In this document: positions 36,233 to 45,198 of the stretch, one piece after another
Numbering within the stretch: the first letter of the stretch is position 1
Layout of the letters: each line of letters begins with the position of its first letter
Assembly: GCA_014132615.1 (NCBI GenBank)
Contig: BMAH01000046.1
Location: 62,001 to 126,000 of the forward strand
DNA: 64,000 nt
Origin: Gammaproteobacteria bacterium
GTDB lineage: Bacteria; Pseudomonadota; Gammaproteobacteria; DSM-16500
Reading direction: 5' to 3'
Translations under genes and position numbers: made by a program
The notes under the pieces: model-generated
What the model was told of the DNA's origin: nothing
The model's database searches: none
The model's input: only the letters and a program-made list of their open reading frames with translations

Positions 36233-37818
36233 TGCATTTAGCAAGACGCTTTACTCCTATTAGTCTTTTAATGTTAAGCATTAATGGCATGGTTGGTTCT
36301 GCATGGTTATTTGCACCACTTTATGCTGCCAAAATTGCAGGCTCTGCAGCTATCATTGCTTGGATTATCGGTGGTTTTGCAACAGCATTAGTCGCATTAA
36401 CTTTTGCAGAAGTATCGGTTTTATTTCCTGTCGCAGGTGGCAGTGCGCAAATTCCTCAATTAAGTCACGGTGCATTAACCAGTTTTATTTTAAGTTGGAT
36501 AGCTTGGTTATCAGCACTCACTATGGCACCTATAGAAGTGCAGGCTATTTTGCAATATGCATCGACTTATTTTACTTCTTTAGTTTCTATAGAAAATAAT
36601 GTGCCTGTGCTAACTCACTTAGGTTTAATATGGGCAACCATCTTAATGTTGTTATTCTGCATAATAAATGTAGCGAGTTATAAAGGCTTAGTACGTTTTA
36701 ATTTTATTTTATTCACTTTTAAAGTGCTGGTTATTATCATCGCTGTTGCTGCTTTAATGATGACAAGTTTTCATTCCAATAATTTTGCTGGTTTAACCGT
36801 AACACCATTTACTATGACAGGGTGGCAAGCAATTTTAACTGCAGTTGCATCAGGCGGTGTCGCTTTTGCATTTACGGGATTTAAACACGGCGTAGAATTA
36901 GCAGGTGAAACAAAACGTTTAGCACTAGCTATTCCTTTAGCGATCGTGGGTTCTGTTATTTGCTGTTTATTGCTTTATATTGGTTTACAAATTGCATTCA
37001 TCGGTGCTTTAAATCCCGGTGCTTTAAGTGGTGGTTGGGATCAATTAACCTTTACTGGCGATGTAGGTCCATTTGCAGGTTTGGCTGCGGGTTTAGGATT
37101 AATTTGGCTAGTTAAATTGTTATACATTGATGCTGCTGTTTCTCCTTCAGGCGCTGGGCTAATTTATGTTACATCCACAGCGCGTATTCTCTATGCTATG
37201 AGTGAAATCGGTTATTTACCTCGTTGGCTTACTTATTTAAATAAACAAAATTTTCCTGTTGCTGCCATATTCGTTAATTTTGTACTAGGCATGTTATTGT
37301 TTTTACCCTTGCCTGGTTGGCAAGCCATGGTGAGCTTTTTAGTTTCAGGTATGGTTATTTCCTATTCCATGGGCCCTATTGCACTTTTATGCATGCGTCT
37401 TGAACTACCACAAGAACAGAGGCATTTTCGGCTGCCTGCTGCTTACATTATTTGTCCACTCGCTTTTTATTTTTGCAATTTGCTTAGCTATTGGACGGGC
37501 TGGGACACCATTTACAAATTAGCTATTGCTATGGGTATAGGATTTGGATTTTTTATCATCGCCGCATTACGTGGCAGCATTAATCACATTAGTTGGGGAT
37601 TGAAATCTGCTGTCTGGATTATTCCTTATTTAACAGGCTTAGTGCTGATTTCTTATTTAGGCGCTTTCGGTGGTAAAAATATCATTCCTTTTGGCTGGGA
37701 TTTTGCAGTTATAGGCATTTTTAGCCTTTGCATATTATTTTTAGCTGTAAAAAATAGAGCCACATTAACCAATTATAAAGCTGTTGATGTTGCTTTAGTA
37801 GAGATGCCTTCTGCTTAA
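36232..37818 (+). CDS. APC-superfamily amino acid permease (copy 2)
   Basis: 528 residues with about 12 membrane segments. It shares long blocks with the permease at 9422 over the full length: WLFAPLYAAKIAG, FILSWIAWL, the FTGFKHGVELAGETK helix, FIGALNPG, SPSGAGLIYVTSTARILYAM and FLPLPGWQAMV. A recent-looking intragenomic duplication at distant sites, here joined to an EamA transporter. Substrate unknown. It converges tail to tail with the HAD-like gene with only one base between. Confidence 0.92.
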   Translation: MHLARRFTPISLLMLSINGMVGSAWLFAPLYAAKIAGSAAIIAWIIGGFATALVALTFAEVSVLFPVAGGSAQIPQLSHGALTSFILSWIAWLSALTMAPIEVQAILQYASTYFTSLVSIENNVPVLTHLGLIWATILMLLFCIINVASYKGLVRFNFILFTFKVLVIIIAVAALMMTSFHSNNFAGLTVTPFTMTGWQAILTAVASGGVAFAFTGFKHGVELAGETKRLALAIPLAIVGSVICCLLLYIGLQIAFIGALNPGALSGGWDQLTFTGDVGPFAGLAAGLGLIWLVKLLYIDAAVSPSGAGLIYVTSTARILYAMSEIGYLPRWLTYLNKQNFPVAAIFVNFVLGMLLFLPLPGWQAMVSFLVSGMVISYSMGPIALLCMRLELPQEQRHFRLPAAYIICPLAFYFCNLLSYWTGWDTIYKLAIAMGIGFGFFIIAALRGSINHISWGLKSAVWIIPYLTGLVLISYLGAFGGKNIIPFGWDFAVIGIFSLCILFLAVKNRATLTNYKAVDVALVEMPSA

Positions 37819-37819
37819 A

Positions 37820-38290
37820 CTAGGTTCTGAGCGTCGCAATCAGTCGGCGCTCATCACGCAAAATAAAAAAGGCTGCATGAATTTCAGGCACTAATAAAGT
37901 GGCATGAGATAAAGAAGGCGCAGAAAGTCCTAATCGGCTTAAGACAGCAATTCCAATGCGTGCTTTTTCTAACATAAGTTGCGCACTGTGACTGTTACCG
38001 ATAGCAATGGTATTATCTGGCCCTAATTTCATTAAATAATCATTTTTTGCGCTAGTTTGATTTTCATCTGGCATGGTTATAAATTGACAAGGTAAGCGAG
38101 ATAATTCTTTGCGGGCAGTGTGATAAGTATCATTAAGTAAAATATGTAATTCAAATTGTTTAGAAAGTGCAATTAAATGCGGATAAACGCCATCAATTAA
38201 AGAACCCTCAATTGCAAGCGTGCCATCATATTCTATGAGAATGTGTTTGATACGTAATTCACCAAAGCCGGGAATAGTTAAATCAAGCAT
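37820..38290 (-). CDS. HAD-like protein with altered nucleophile
   Basis: 156 residues, like the small 'soluble P-type ATPase' group of HAD phosphatases. Motif I reads EYDGTLA: the first Asp, normally the nucleophile, is Glu20, while the second Asp (Asp22) is kept. The C-terminal part has the motif IV-like region IAIGNSHSAQLML, where the usual GDG/GDS has become GNS. Catalysis by the normal aspartyl-phosphate route is therefore doubtful; it may be a regulatory or degenerate member. Transcribed alone. Confidence 0.75.
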   Translation of the reverse strand: MLDLTIPGFGELRIKHILIEYDGTLAIEGSLIDGVYPHLIALSKQFELHILLNDTYHTARKELSRLPCQFITMPDENQTSAKNDYLMKLGPDNTIAIGNSHSAQLMLEKARIGIAVLSRLGLSAPSLSHATLLVPEIHAAFFILRDERRLIATLRT

Positions 38291-38404
38291 GGGTTTTTCC
38301 TCATCTATGTTTCTATTTTAATCTTTAATAATATGAAATGCAGCGTATTTACTATTCAGCAATATTAGTTAATATATGTTTAATAACAATCAAGGGTCTG
38401 GGCT

Positions 38405-39442
38405 ATGAAATTCAACCGTATCTCCCATTTTATTGTTTTACTGCTAAGTGCTCTTCTTTTCACCAATCAAACCTACGCAGTAAATTTAGATAAAATCATT
38501 CTTTTTGGCGATAGCTTGTCCGATACCGGCAATCTCTACCATCTCACAAAGAAAGCTAAAAAAGCTATACCATTAATTCCTATTATCCCAAAAGACCCTC
38601 CTTACTATGAGGGCCGCTTTAGTAATGGCCCTGTTTGGATAGAGCACATTGCAAAGGCAATGAATTTGAAACTAGAAAATTACGCTTACGGTGGTTCTTG
38701 GGCGGAATCGTTTTTAGATTCCTCTTTAATTGTGCCATTTGGCTTAGATATGCAAGTTAATTTTTATTTAGTTTCTGCAGCGACGGATTTTGATCGTGGT
38801 CAGCATTTATATGTCCTTTGGTCGGGCGGCAATGATTATTTACAAGGCCGTGCAGATATTGAATATGCAACAACTAACACAGTAGCTAGTATTCAAAACC
38901 AAATTGAATGGTTAATTTACTATGGTGCAAAAAATATCGTTGTTATGAACTTACCCAATTTAGGTGGAGTACCTGAAGTAGTTGCTAAGGGTCGGGATTT
39001 TGCTGATATGTTAGCAAGAACATCTGATTTACATAATGCAAAATTAGCTGCAATGGTTGAAAAGGAAGTAAGTAAATATCCAAACGTGAATTTTGCTTTT
39101 ATCGATGTTAACCACTATTATCAAGACATTGTTCAACATCCTGAACAATATGGTATTAAAAATGTAAAAGATGCTTGTTATAAAGGCGGTTACTTCTTTG
39201 CAAAATTAGCATCTAGCCCTGAAATTCAAGCAGCCAAACAGGCAAATATTGAAATTTTAGGTAACGCTTCTTTACGTACCGTTTACTTAAACTCTATGGG
39301 TGGGCCGGGCAGTGAAATGTGTGCTAATCCTGATGAGTATTTATTCTGGGATCAAGTTCATCCAACACGCATCATGCATCAAACGCTAGCTTCACAATCC
39401 TTTAATTACCTGTACCAAAAAGGATTTAAAGGTAAAGCTTAA
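38405..39442 (+). CDS. Secreted GDSL lipase / lysophospholipase (PlaA/PlaC-like)
   Basis: 345 residues with a signal peptide (FIVLLLSALLFTNQTYA). SGNH/GDSL hydrolase: block I FGDSLSDTGN (Ser37), the block III asparagine in WSGGNDYL, and block V DQVHPT (Asp316, His319). It resembles the Legionella PlaA/PlaC/PlaD phospholipase and acyltransferase group and Vibrio thermolabile haemolysin. Probably exported, acting on host or environmental phospholipids. Monocistronic with its own terminator. Confidence 0.92.
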   Translation: MKFNRISHFIVLLLSALLFTNQTYAVNLDKIILFGDSLSDTGNLYHLTKKAKKAIPLIPIIPKDPPYYEGRFSNGPVWIEHIAKAMNLKLENYAYGGSWAESFLDSSLIVPFGLDMQVNFYLVSAATDFDRGQHLYVLWSGGNDYLQGRADIEYATTNTVASIQNQIEWLIYYGAKNIVVMNLPNLGGVPEVVAKGRDFADMLARTSDLHNAKLAAMVEKEVSKYPNVNFAFIDVNHYYQDIVQHPEQYGIKNVKDACYKGGYFFAKLASSPEIQAAKQANIEILGNASLRTVYLNSMGGPGSEMCANPDEYLFWDQVHPTRIMHQTLASQSFNYLYQKGFKGKA

Positions 39443-39452
39443 AACATCATGT

Positions 39453-39495
39453 AGCAGCTTTTAGCCTAAACTAAAGGCTGCTATCCGCTTTTCTT
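39453..39495 (+). terminator. Rho-independent terminator after GDSL lipase gene
   Basis: A 12-bp stem (AGCAGCTTTTAG / CTAAAGGCTGCT, one G-U pair) with a 6-base loop, followed shortly by a T-rich stretch (CTTTTCTT). Confidence 0.8.
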
Positions 39496-39528
39496 GGCAT
39501 CACTTCAAATCAGTTAAGGATTTTAGAA

Positions 39529-40461
39529 ATGTGGTTTAAACAATTCCAATTATTTCGTTTGGTTAATCCCATTCAATCATCTGCTAGTGACATGGCAGAA
39601 CGATTACTCCCTTTAGAATTTAAACCTTGCTTGCCAACTATTCCCTCAAGCACAGGTTGGGTATCTCCAGTTGAAGAAGAAGGAGCGCCACTTGCACGCG
39701 GTGTGAATGGATGCATTATGTTATGCATGCAAATTGAAGAAAAAATCTTACCTGCCAGTGTGGTTAATCAAACCTTAAAAGATAAAGTAAAAGAAGTAGA
39801 AGCTCATGAAGTTCGTAAAGTAAGACAAAAAGAAAAATTATCTTATAAAGATGAAATTGTTCACACGCTGCTGCCTCGTGCTTTTACAAAATTAACGCGA
39901 ATTTATGCTTATATTGATACTCGTTACAATTGGTTGCTCATAAATACCAGCAGTGCTGCAAAAGCAGAATTATTTATTTCTTTATTTGAAAAAACCTTAG
40001 CAGATATTCCTGAACCTTTTGATGTAATTAAACCTTCAGCTGTTTTAACACATTGGTTAAAAGATCAAGGCTATCCTACCGAATTTGCTGTAGAAAAATC
40101 CTGTGTGTTACAAGACCCCAATCAACAACATCGTGTGATACGCGCGCAGCATCAAGACTTATTTGTTGAAAGTATTCAGTCACTATTAAAAGACGGCTGT
40201 GAAGTGATGCAATTAGCACTCTGTTGGCATGATCGCATTCAATTTATGATGTCAGATGATTTTTCTTTTAAGAATGTTAAATTAGCTGAAGATGACATAC
40301 TTGACATCAAAGATGAGGCAGAAACACGCGAACAACGTTTTGATGCAGATTTTGTATTAATGACAGAAATGTTTTCCGCTTGGTTAAATGACTTATTACC
40401 ACTTTTTATGAAGGGCGCAGCTACCACACAAAAGCAACGGTTAGCATTAGTAGGCAGTTAA
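39529..40461 (+). CDS. rdgC: Recombination-associated protein RdgC
   Basis: 310 residues, the usual length. N-terminus MWFKQFQLFRL and the segments HTLLPRAFTKLTRIYAYID, DQGYPTEFAVEKSCVLQDP and the C-terminal region around FSAWLNDLLPLF match RdgC. RdgC forms a ring on DNA and restrains RecA-dependent recombination. The next gene begins 21 bases downstream and may share the transcript. Confidence 0.95.
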   Translation: MWFKQFQLFRLVNPIQSSASDMAERLLPLEFKPCLPTIPSSTGWVSPVEEEGAPLARGVNGCIMLCMQIEEKILPASVVNQTLKDKVKEVEAHEVRKVRQKEKLSYKDEIVHTLLPRAFTKLTRIYAYIDTRYNWLLINTSSAAKAELFISLFEKTLADIPEPFDVIKPSAVLTHWLKDQGYPTEFAVEKSCVLQDPNQQHRVIRAQHQDLFVESIQSLLKDGCEVMQLALCWHDRIQFMMSDDFSFKNVKLAEDDILDIKDEAETREQRFDADFVLMTEMFSAWLNDLLPLFMKGAATTQKQRLALVGS

Positions 40462-40482
40462 AATATAAATAAGGTAACAGGG

Positions 40483-41556
40483 ATGAGACTATTTTTTATT
40501 TTATTTTGTTTATTTTCACCTAGGATTTTTGCCGCAGAGTTACCGCTGCAACAGTTGCATTTGCCCCCAGGTTTTCAAATTGAAGTCTATGCAACTGTCC
40601 CTAATGCAAGAAGTATGGCATTAGGGAATAATGGAATAGTTTATGTTGGCACCAAAGAAGAAGGAAAGGTGTTTGCTGTTGTCCCAGAAGGTAATCATAC
40701 TAAAGTTATTACCATTGCTTCAGGGTTAAACATGCCAAACGGTGTGGCTTTTAAAGATGGCGCACTCTATGTTGCAGAAGTAAATCGTATCTGGCGTTAC
40801 GACAACATAGAAAAAAATTTAGCTAAACCGTTAAAGCCTATTCCCATTTCTTATCTTCCTTCTGAAGCCAATCACGGCTGGCGTTATATTGCCTTCGGGC
40901 CTGATAAAAAATTGTATGTTGCAATTGGAATGCCTTGTAATGTGTGTAAAGTGGATAATCCTTTATTCGGCACCATTGTGCGTATGAATGCCGATGGTAA
41001 AAACCCTGAGATTTATGCAGCGGGGATAAGAAACACAGTAGGTTTTGATTGGGATGCTAAAGGTGGCTTATGGTTTACAGAAAATGGTAGAGATTGGCTA
41101 GGCGATGATATTCCGCCAGATGAAATTGGTTACGCACCTAAACCAGGTTTGCATTTTGGTTTTCCCTATCTCAATGGCGATCACTTGATGGATACACATT
41201 ATTCACAAAATAAGCCGAATATTACTTTTACTTCACCACAATACGATTTGCCCGCACACGTTGCACCCTTAGGTTTACGCTTTTACACAGGTACACTTTT
41301 CCCAAGTGAATATAAGAACCAAATGTTTATTGCGGAACATGGTTCGTGGAATTCAACTAAAAAAAGAGGTTATCAAGTTATCGTTGCAAAAATAAAAGGT
41401 TCAGATGTTATTACAGCAGAACCATTTATCTATGGTTGGCTACAGGACCAAAAGGATTGGGGAAGACCTGTTGATGTATTAGTTATGCCTGATGGTGCAT
41501 TATTAATTTCGGATGATAAAGCCAATGTAATTTATCGTGTCAGTTATAAAAAATAA
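40483..41556 (+). CDS. Periplasmic PQQ-type sugar/sorbosone dehydrogenase-like beta-propeller protein
   Basis: 357 residues with a signal peptide (RLFFILFCLFSPRIFA). Six-bladed propeller of the soluble glucose/L-sorbosone dehydrogenase family: PGFQIEVYATVPNAR, the PCNVC cysteine pair, GIRNTVGFDWDAKGGLWFTE and AEHGSWNSTKKRGY. Family members bind PQQ and oxidise sugars or aldehydes, but many homologues are uncharacterised. No PQQ synthesis genes are seen in the window. Lies between rdgC and the mmsA-mmsB pair. Confidence 0.88.
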   Translation: MRLFFILFCLFSPRIFAAELPLQQLHLPPGFQIEVYATVPNARSMALGNNGIVYVGTKEEGKVFAVVPEGNHTKVITIASGLNMPNGVAFKDGALYVAEVNRIWRYDNIEKNLAKPLKPIPISYLPSEANHGWRYIAFGPDKKLYVAIGMPCNVCKVDNPLFGTIVRMNADGKNPEIYAAGIRNTVGFDWDAKGGLWFTENGRDWLGDDIPPDEIGYAPKPGLHFGFPYLNGDHLMDTHYSQNKPNITFTSPQYDLPAHVAPLGLRFYTGTLFPSEYKNQMFIAEHGSWNSTKKRGYQVIVAKIKGSDVITAEPFIYGWLQDQKDWGRPVDVLVMPDGALLISDDKANVIYRVSYKK

Positions 41557-41574
41557 TCTCTAGGGAGAGAAGAA

Positions 41575-43044
41575 ATGGTATATGGAGTACCGCACCTCAT
41601 TAATGGTGAAAAGTTACAATTAGAAAAAAGAAAATTAGATATTTATAATCCTAGTAATGGTGAAGTGGCAGGCTATGTTTCTGTAGCAGATCAAGAAGTC
41701 GTTGATCAAGCTGTTGCTTCTGCCCTCAAAGCATTTCCTGCCTGGTCTGCCACACCTTCAACACAACGCGCAAAAATTTTATTTCGATTTAAAGCATTGC
41801 TAGATGAGAATTTAAAAGAATTAGCGGCTTTAGTGACTCAAGAGCATGGTAAGACGTTAATCGAAGCGGCAGGTTCTGTGCAAAGAGGAATAGATGTTGT
41901 TGAATTTGCTTGCGGTATTCCTAGCCATTTAAAAGGTGATTTCGCAGAGGAAGTGGCATCAGGCATTGATTCTTATTCCATGCGCCAACCGTTAGGTGTT
42001 TGTGTTGGGATTACACCTTTTAATTTTCCTGGCATGATCCCATTATGGATGTTTCCTTTAGCCATTGCCTGCGGTAATACATTTGTTTTAAAACCCTCAG
42101 AAAAAGTGCCATCTTGTGCCTTAAAAATAGTTGAATTAGCTAAAAAAGCAGGCGTGCCAGATGGCGTCGTGAATGTAGTACAAGGTGATAAAGAAACAGT
42201 CGATGCATTAATTACTCATAAAGATGTCAATGCAGTCAGTTTTGTCGGCTCTTCTGCTATCGCAGAATATGTTTATAAAACGGCGATCAATCACAATAAA
42301 CGCGTGCAAGCATTTGGCGGTGCGAAAAATCATTGTTTGGTTATGCCTGATGCTGATTTAGATCAAGCAGTAGAAGCCATAGTGCTTGCGGCTTTTGGTT
42401 CATCAGGCGAAAGATGCATGGCTATTTCTGTGGTTGTTACCATCGATGATAAAACAGCAGATGCATTGGTAGAAAAATTTAAACCTCGTATTCAAGCATT
42501 AAAAGTAGGCATGGGAACGACAGCGAATATCGATATAGGTCCATTAATTACAAAAGCTCATTGGGAAAAAGTAAAATCTTACGTTGATTTAGGTAAAAAA
42601 GAAGGCGCAAAAGTTATTCTTGACGGCAGTGATCTTGAAGTAACGGAAGCTAAAAATGGCTTCTTTATGGGTCCTTGCTTATTTGATCATGTAAAACCCA
42701 ATATGCGCATTTATCAAGAAGAAATTTTTGGTCCTGTGTTAATTGTAGTAAGAATGAATAATTTTGATAGCGCATTACAAATGATTAATCAGCATGATTA
42801 CGGTAATGGCACAGCGATTTACACTCGAGATGGTTATACAGCACGTGTGTTTGCCGAAAAAGTTCAAGTCGGTATGGTAGGTATTAATGTACCCGTTCCT
42901 GTTCCTGTTCCTTCTCATAGTTTTGGCGGTTGGAAACGTTCTATTTTTTCAGACATTGGCATGTATGGTCCTGAAGCAGTGCGTTTTTACACTAAATTAA
43001 AAACAGTTACTGCGCGTTGGTATCCTAAGGAGAAAGCAAAATGA
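41575..43044 (+). CDS. mmsA: Methylmalonate-semialdehyde dehydrogenase (acylating)
   Basis: 489-residue ALDH-family enzyme converting methylmalonate semialdehyde to propionyl-CoA in valine degradation. Substrate-specific blocks: GITPFNFPGMIPLWMFP, QAFGGAKNHCLVMPDADL and the catalytic cysteine in GSSGERCMAISV. AGGGAG lies upstream of the ATG. It overlaps mmsB by 4 bases. Confidence 0.96.
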   Translation: MVYGVPHLINGEKLQLEKRKLDIYNPSNGEVAGYVSVADQEVVDQAVASALKAFPAWSATPSTQRAKILFRFKALLDENLKELAALVTQEHGKTLIEAAGSVQRGIDVVEFACGIPSHLKGDFAEEVASGIDSYSMRQPLGVCVGITPFNFPGMIPLWMFPLAIACGNTFVLKPSEKVPSCALKIVELAKKAGVPDGVVNVVQGDKETVDALITHKDVNAVSFVGSSAIAEYVYKTAINHNKRVQAFGGAKNHCLVMPDADLDQAVEAIVLAAFGSSGERCMAISVVVTIDDKTADALVEKFKPRIQALKVGMGTTANIDIGPLITKAHWEKVKSYVDLGKKEGAKVILDGSDLEVTEAKNGFFMGPCLFDHVKPNMRIYQEEIFGPVLIVVRMNNFDSALQMINQHDYGNGTAIYTRDGYTARVFAEKVQVGMVGINVPVPVPVPSHSFGGWKRSIFSDIGMYGPEAVRFYTKLKTVTARWYPKEKAK

Positions 43045-43943
43045 AAATAGGATTTATTGGCTTAGGACACATGGGTTACCCAATGGCTATGAATTTGCTA
43101 AAAGCAAATCATGAAGTGATCGCATTTGATACCAATGAAGAAGCACTAGCAAAAATAGTGAAAGCAGGTGCAATAAAAGCACATTCTATTGCTGAGCTAA
43201 CAGAAGCCGCAGATACGGTAATAACCATGGTGCAAACTGGGGAGCAAGTAAACGATATTTGCCTTAGCCCTCAAGGTGTCTTTGCTCATGCCAAACCGAA
43301 TTTACTGTACTTAGATTGTTCATCCATAGACATCACTACTACCCGAGCTCTGCACATTGAAGCTGAAAAAAGCGGAATTTGTATGCTAGATGCACCTGTC
43401 TCTGGCGGTGTAGCAGGGGCAGCTGCAGCTACTCTTACTATAATGGTAGGAGGGGCAGAAAAAGATGTTGAGAGAGCCATGCCAATTTTAAAGTCACTGG
43501 GGAAAAAAATTGTACACGCTGGTGCATCAGGCAATGGCCAAGCTGCAAAAATTTGTAATAACCTATTGCTAGGTATTTCCATGATAGGTGTATCAGAAGC
43601 TTTCGTATTAGCTGAAAAATTGGGCTTAGACAAAAAGAAATTTTTTGAAATAAGCTCTAATGCTTCAGGCCAATGCTGGGCTATGACACAATATTGTCCA
43701 GCGCCAGGTATATTAGAAAATGTCCCTTCTAGCCACAATTATCAACCCGGTTTCATGGCAAAAATGATGCTCAAAGATTTACGTTTAGGCCAACATGCTG
43801 CCGAATCAGTCAATGCCATGATTCCTTTGGGGTCAGTAACAACAGAGTTATATGAATTATTTGTCAATCAAGGTTTTGGGGAATTGGATTTCTCAGGTAT
43901 CATTAATCTTCTCGCAAATAAATCAATACCAACTAATCACTGA
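43041..43943 (+). CDS. mmsB: 3-hydroxyisobutyrate dehydrogenase
   Basis: 300 residues. NAD-binding GFIGLGHMGYPMAMNLL, substrate loop DAPVSGGVAGAAAATL and the catalytic lysine in GQAAKICNN match MmsB. It oxidises 3-hydroxyisobutyrate to methylmalonate semialdehyde, the MmsA substrate. The ATG overlaps the mmsA stop, indicating a coupled pair. The preceding pathway enzyme, HIBCH, is encoded at 11.9 kb. Confidence 0.95.
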   Translation: MKIGFIGLGHMGYPMAMNLLKANHEVIAFDTNEEALAKIVKAGAIKAHSIAELTEAADTVITMVQTGEQVNDICLSPQGVFAHAKPNLLYLDCSSIDITTTRALHIEAEKSGICMLDAPVSGGVAGAAAATLTIMVGGAEKDVERAMPILKSLGKKIVHAGASGNGQAAKICNNLLLGISMIGVSEAFVLAEKLGLDKKKFFEISSNASGQCWAMTQYCPAPGILENVPSSHNYQPGFMAKMMLKDLRLGQHAAESVNAMIPLGSVTTELYELFVNQGFGELDFSGIINLLANKSIPTNH

Positions 43944-43967
43944 TCTTAATAAATTAACGGGTATCCT

Positions 43968-44957
43968 ATGAAGATGAAGCAATTAGGGAACACGAAATTA
44001 AAGGTATCAGAAATAGGTCTGGGCTGCATGGGTATGTCTGAGTTCTACGGACCTGCTGATGAAGCTGAATCAATTGCTACCTTACACAGAGCGTTAGATT
44101 TAGGTATTAATTTTTTTGATACAGCAGACATGTACGGCATGGGTGCTAATGAATCATTGTTAGGTAAAGCCTTTAAAGGGCAATGGCATAAAATCATTAT
44201 TGCTACGAAATTTGGAATAGTCCGCGACCCTAATGATGCCAGCATCCGCAGCGTAAATGGCCATGCAGATTATATCAACAAAGCGTGTGATGATAGCTTA
44301 AAGCGGTTAGGTATCGATGTTATCGATCTTTACTATATGCATAGGTTAGATAAAACAGTACCGCTAGAAGAAAGCATAGGCGCTATGGCGGAATTGGTTA
44401 GGGCGGGTAAGGTACGATACATAGGATTATCAGAAGTGAGTGCTGAGACGCTACGTAGAGCCAATGATATTTTTCCCATTACTGCCTTGCAATCTGAGTA
44501 TTCCTTATGGACGAGAGGCACTGAGCAAACATTGTTGCCTTTGTGCCAAGAGTTACAGGTTGGTTTTATTGCTTACAGCCCTTTGGGCCGAGGTTTTTTA
44601 ACTAACACTATTTCTAATACGATGCATTTGTCCGACAAAGATTTCCGAAAACAAAGCCCTAGGTTTATGGGTGATAACTTTGCCAGAAATCAACAGCTAG
44701 TAGCCGAGCTAACAGAAATGGCTAATGACAAGCATATCAAACCCGCTCAGCTAGCATTAGCTTGGACTATGGCAAAATTCCCGCATGTTATCCCTATTCC
44801 GGGAACAAAGCGGCAGTCGTATTTAGAGGAAAATATCAAAGCTACAGATGTTAAACTCACAGCGGATGAAGTAGCAAAGTTAGATGATATTTTTGCCCCC
44901 GATAAGATCGCCGGCGATAGATATCCAGAATCTGCCAAATCTATGCTGGATAGTTAA
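43968..44957 (+). CDS. Aldo/keto reductase
   Basis: 329 residues, NADP-dependent TIM-barrel oxidoreductase of the YajO/IolS-like group. The catalytic tetrad is visible: Asp and Tyr in [11 protein letters not shown], Lys in IIATKFGI, His in [13 protein letters not shown] site at [16 protein letters not shown]. It follows mmsB by 24 bases; it could be in the same transcript and clear reactive aldehydes, but the physiological substrate is unknown. Confidence 0.93.
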   Translation: MKMKQLGNTKLKVSEIGLGCMGMSEFYGPADEAESIATLHRALDLGINFFDTADMYGMGANESLLGKAFKGQWHKIIIATKFGIVRDPNDASIRSVNGHADYINKACDDSLKRLGIDVIDLYYMHRLDKTVPLEESIGAMAELVRAGKVRYIGLSEVSAETLRRANDIFPITALQSEYSLWTRGTEQTLLPLCQELQVGFIAYSPLGRGFLTNTISNTMHLSDKDFRKQSPRFMGDNFARNQQLVAELTEMANDKHIKPAQLALAWTMAKFPHVIPIPGTKRQSYLEENIKATDVKLTADEVAKLDDIFAPDKIAGDRYPESAKSMLDS

Positions 44958-44991
44958 GATCGAGTGGCTGCGCTGGTGGGGTACCACTGCT

Positions 44992-45064
44992 ATCCCGGGC
45001 ACAGCGAAGGATCTGCTTCCTTTTAGCAATGGAAATTAAGCAGATCCTTCGCTGTGCCCGGGAT
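44992..45064. repeat. Long inverted repeat D (27-bp perfect arms)
   Basis: Arms 44992-45018 and 45038-45064, core CACAGCGAAGGATCTGCTT, 19-base centre. The arm shares AGCGAAGGATCTGCTT with repeat B. It is followed at once by a partial extra arm (CTCAGGATGACAA near 45079-45091) matching the end of repeat B, as if two copies were stacked. Located after the aldo/keto reductase gene. Confidence 0.88.
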
Positions 45065-45198
45065 GACAATGACTGTGCTCAGGATGACAATGGTGCTCCA
45101 TTATGGTTACCAAAACACCAATATCAAAGCGTAGCTCACTCGCTAGTTATCCGCTTTTCGTATTATAATCCTGGCCTCTTAAATCAAGATTAAAAATT

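Noticed and set aside
44958-45198. Promoter for the ABC-F pair at TATAAT 45164-45169
   Set aside because: The -10 is good but no acceptable -35 is found at 16-18 bases, so I mention it in the gene entry and do not list it separately.
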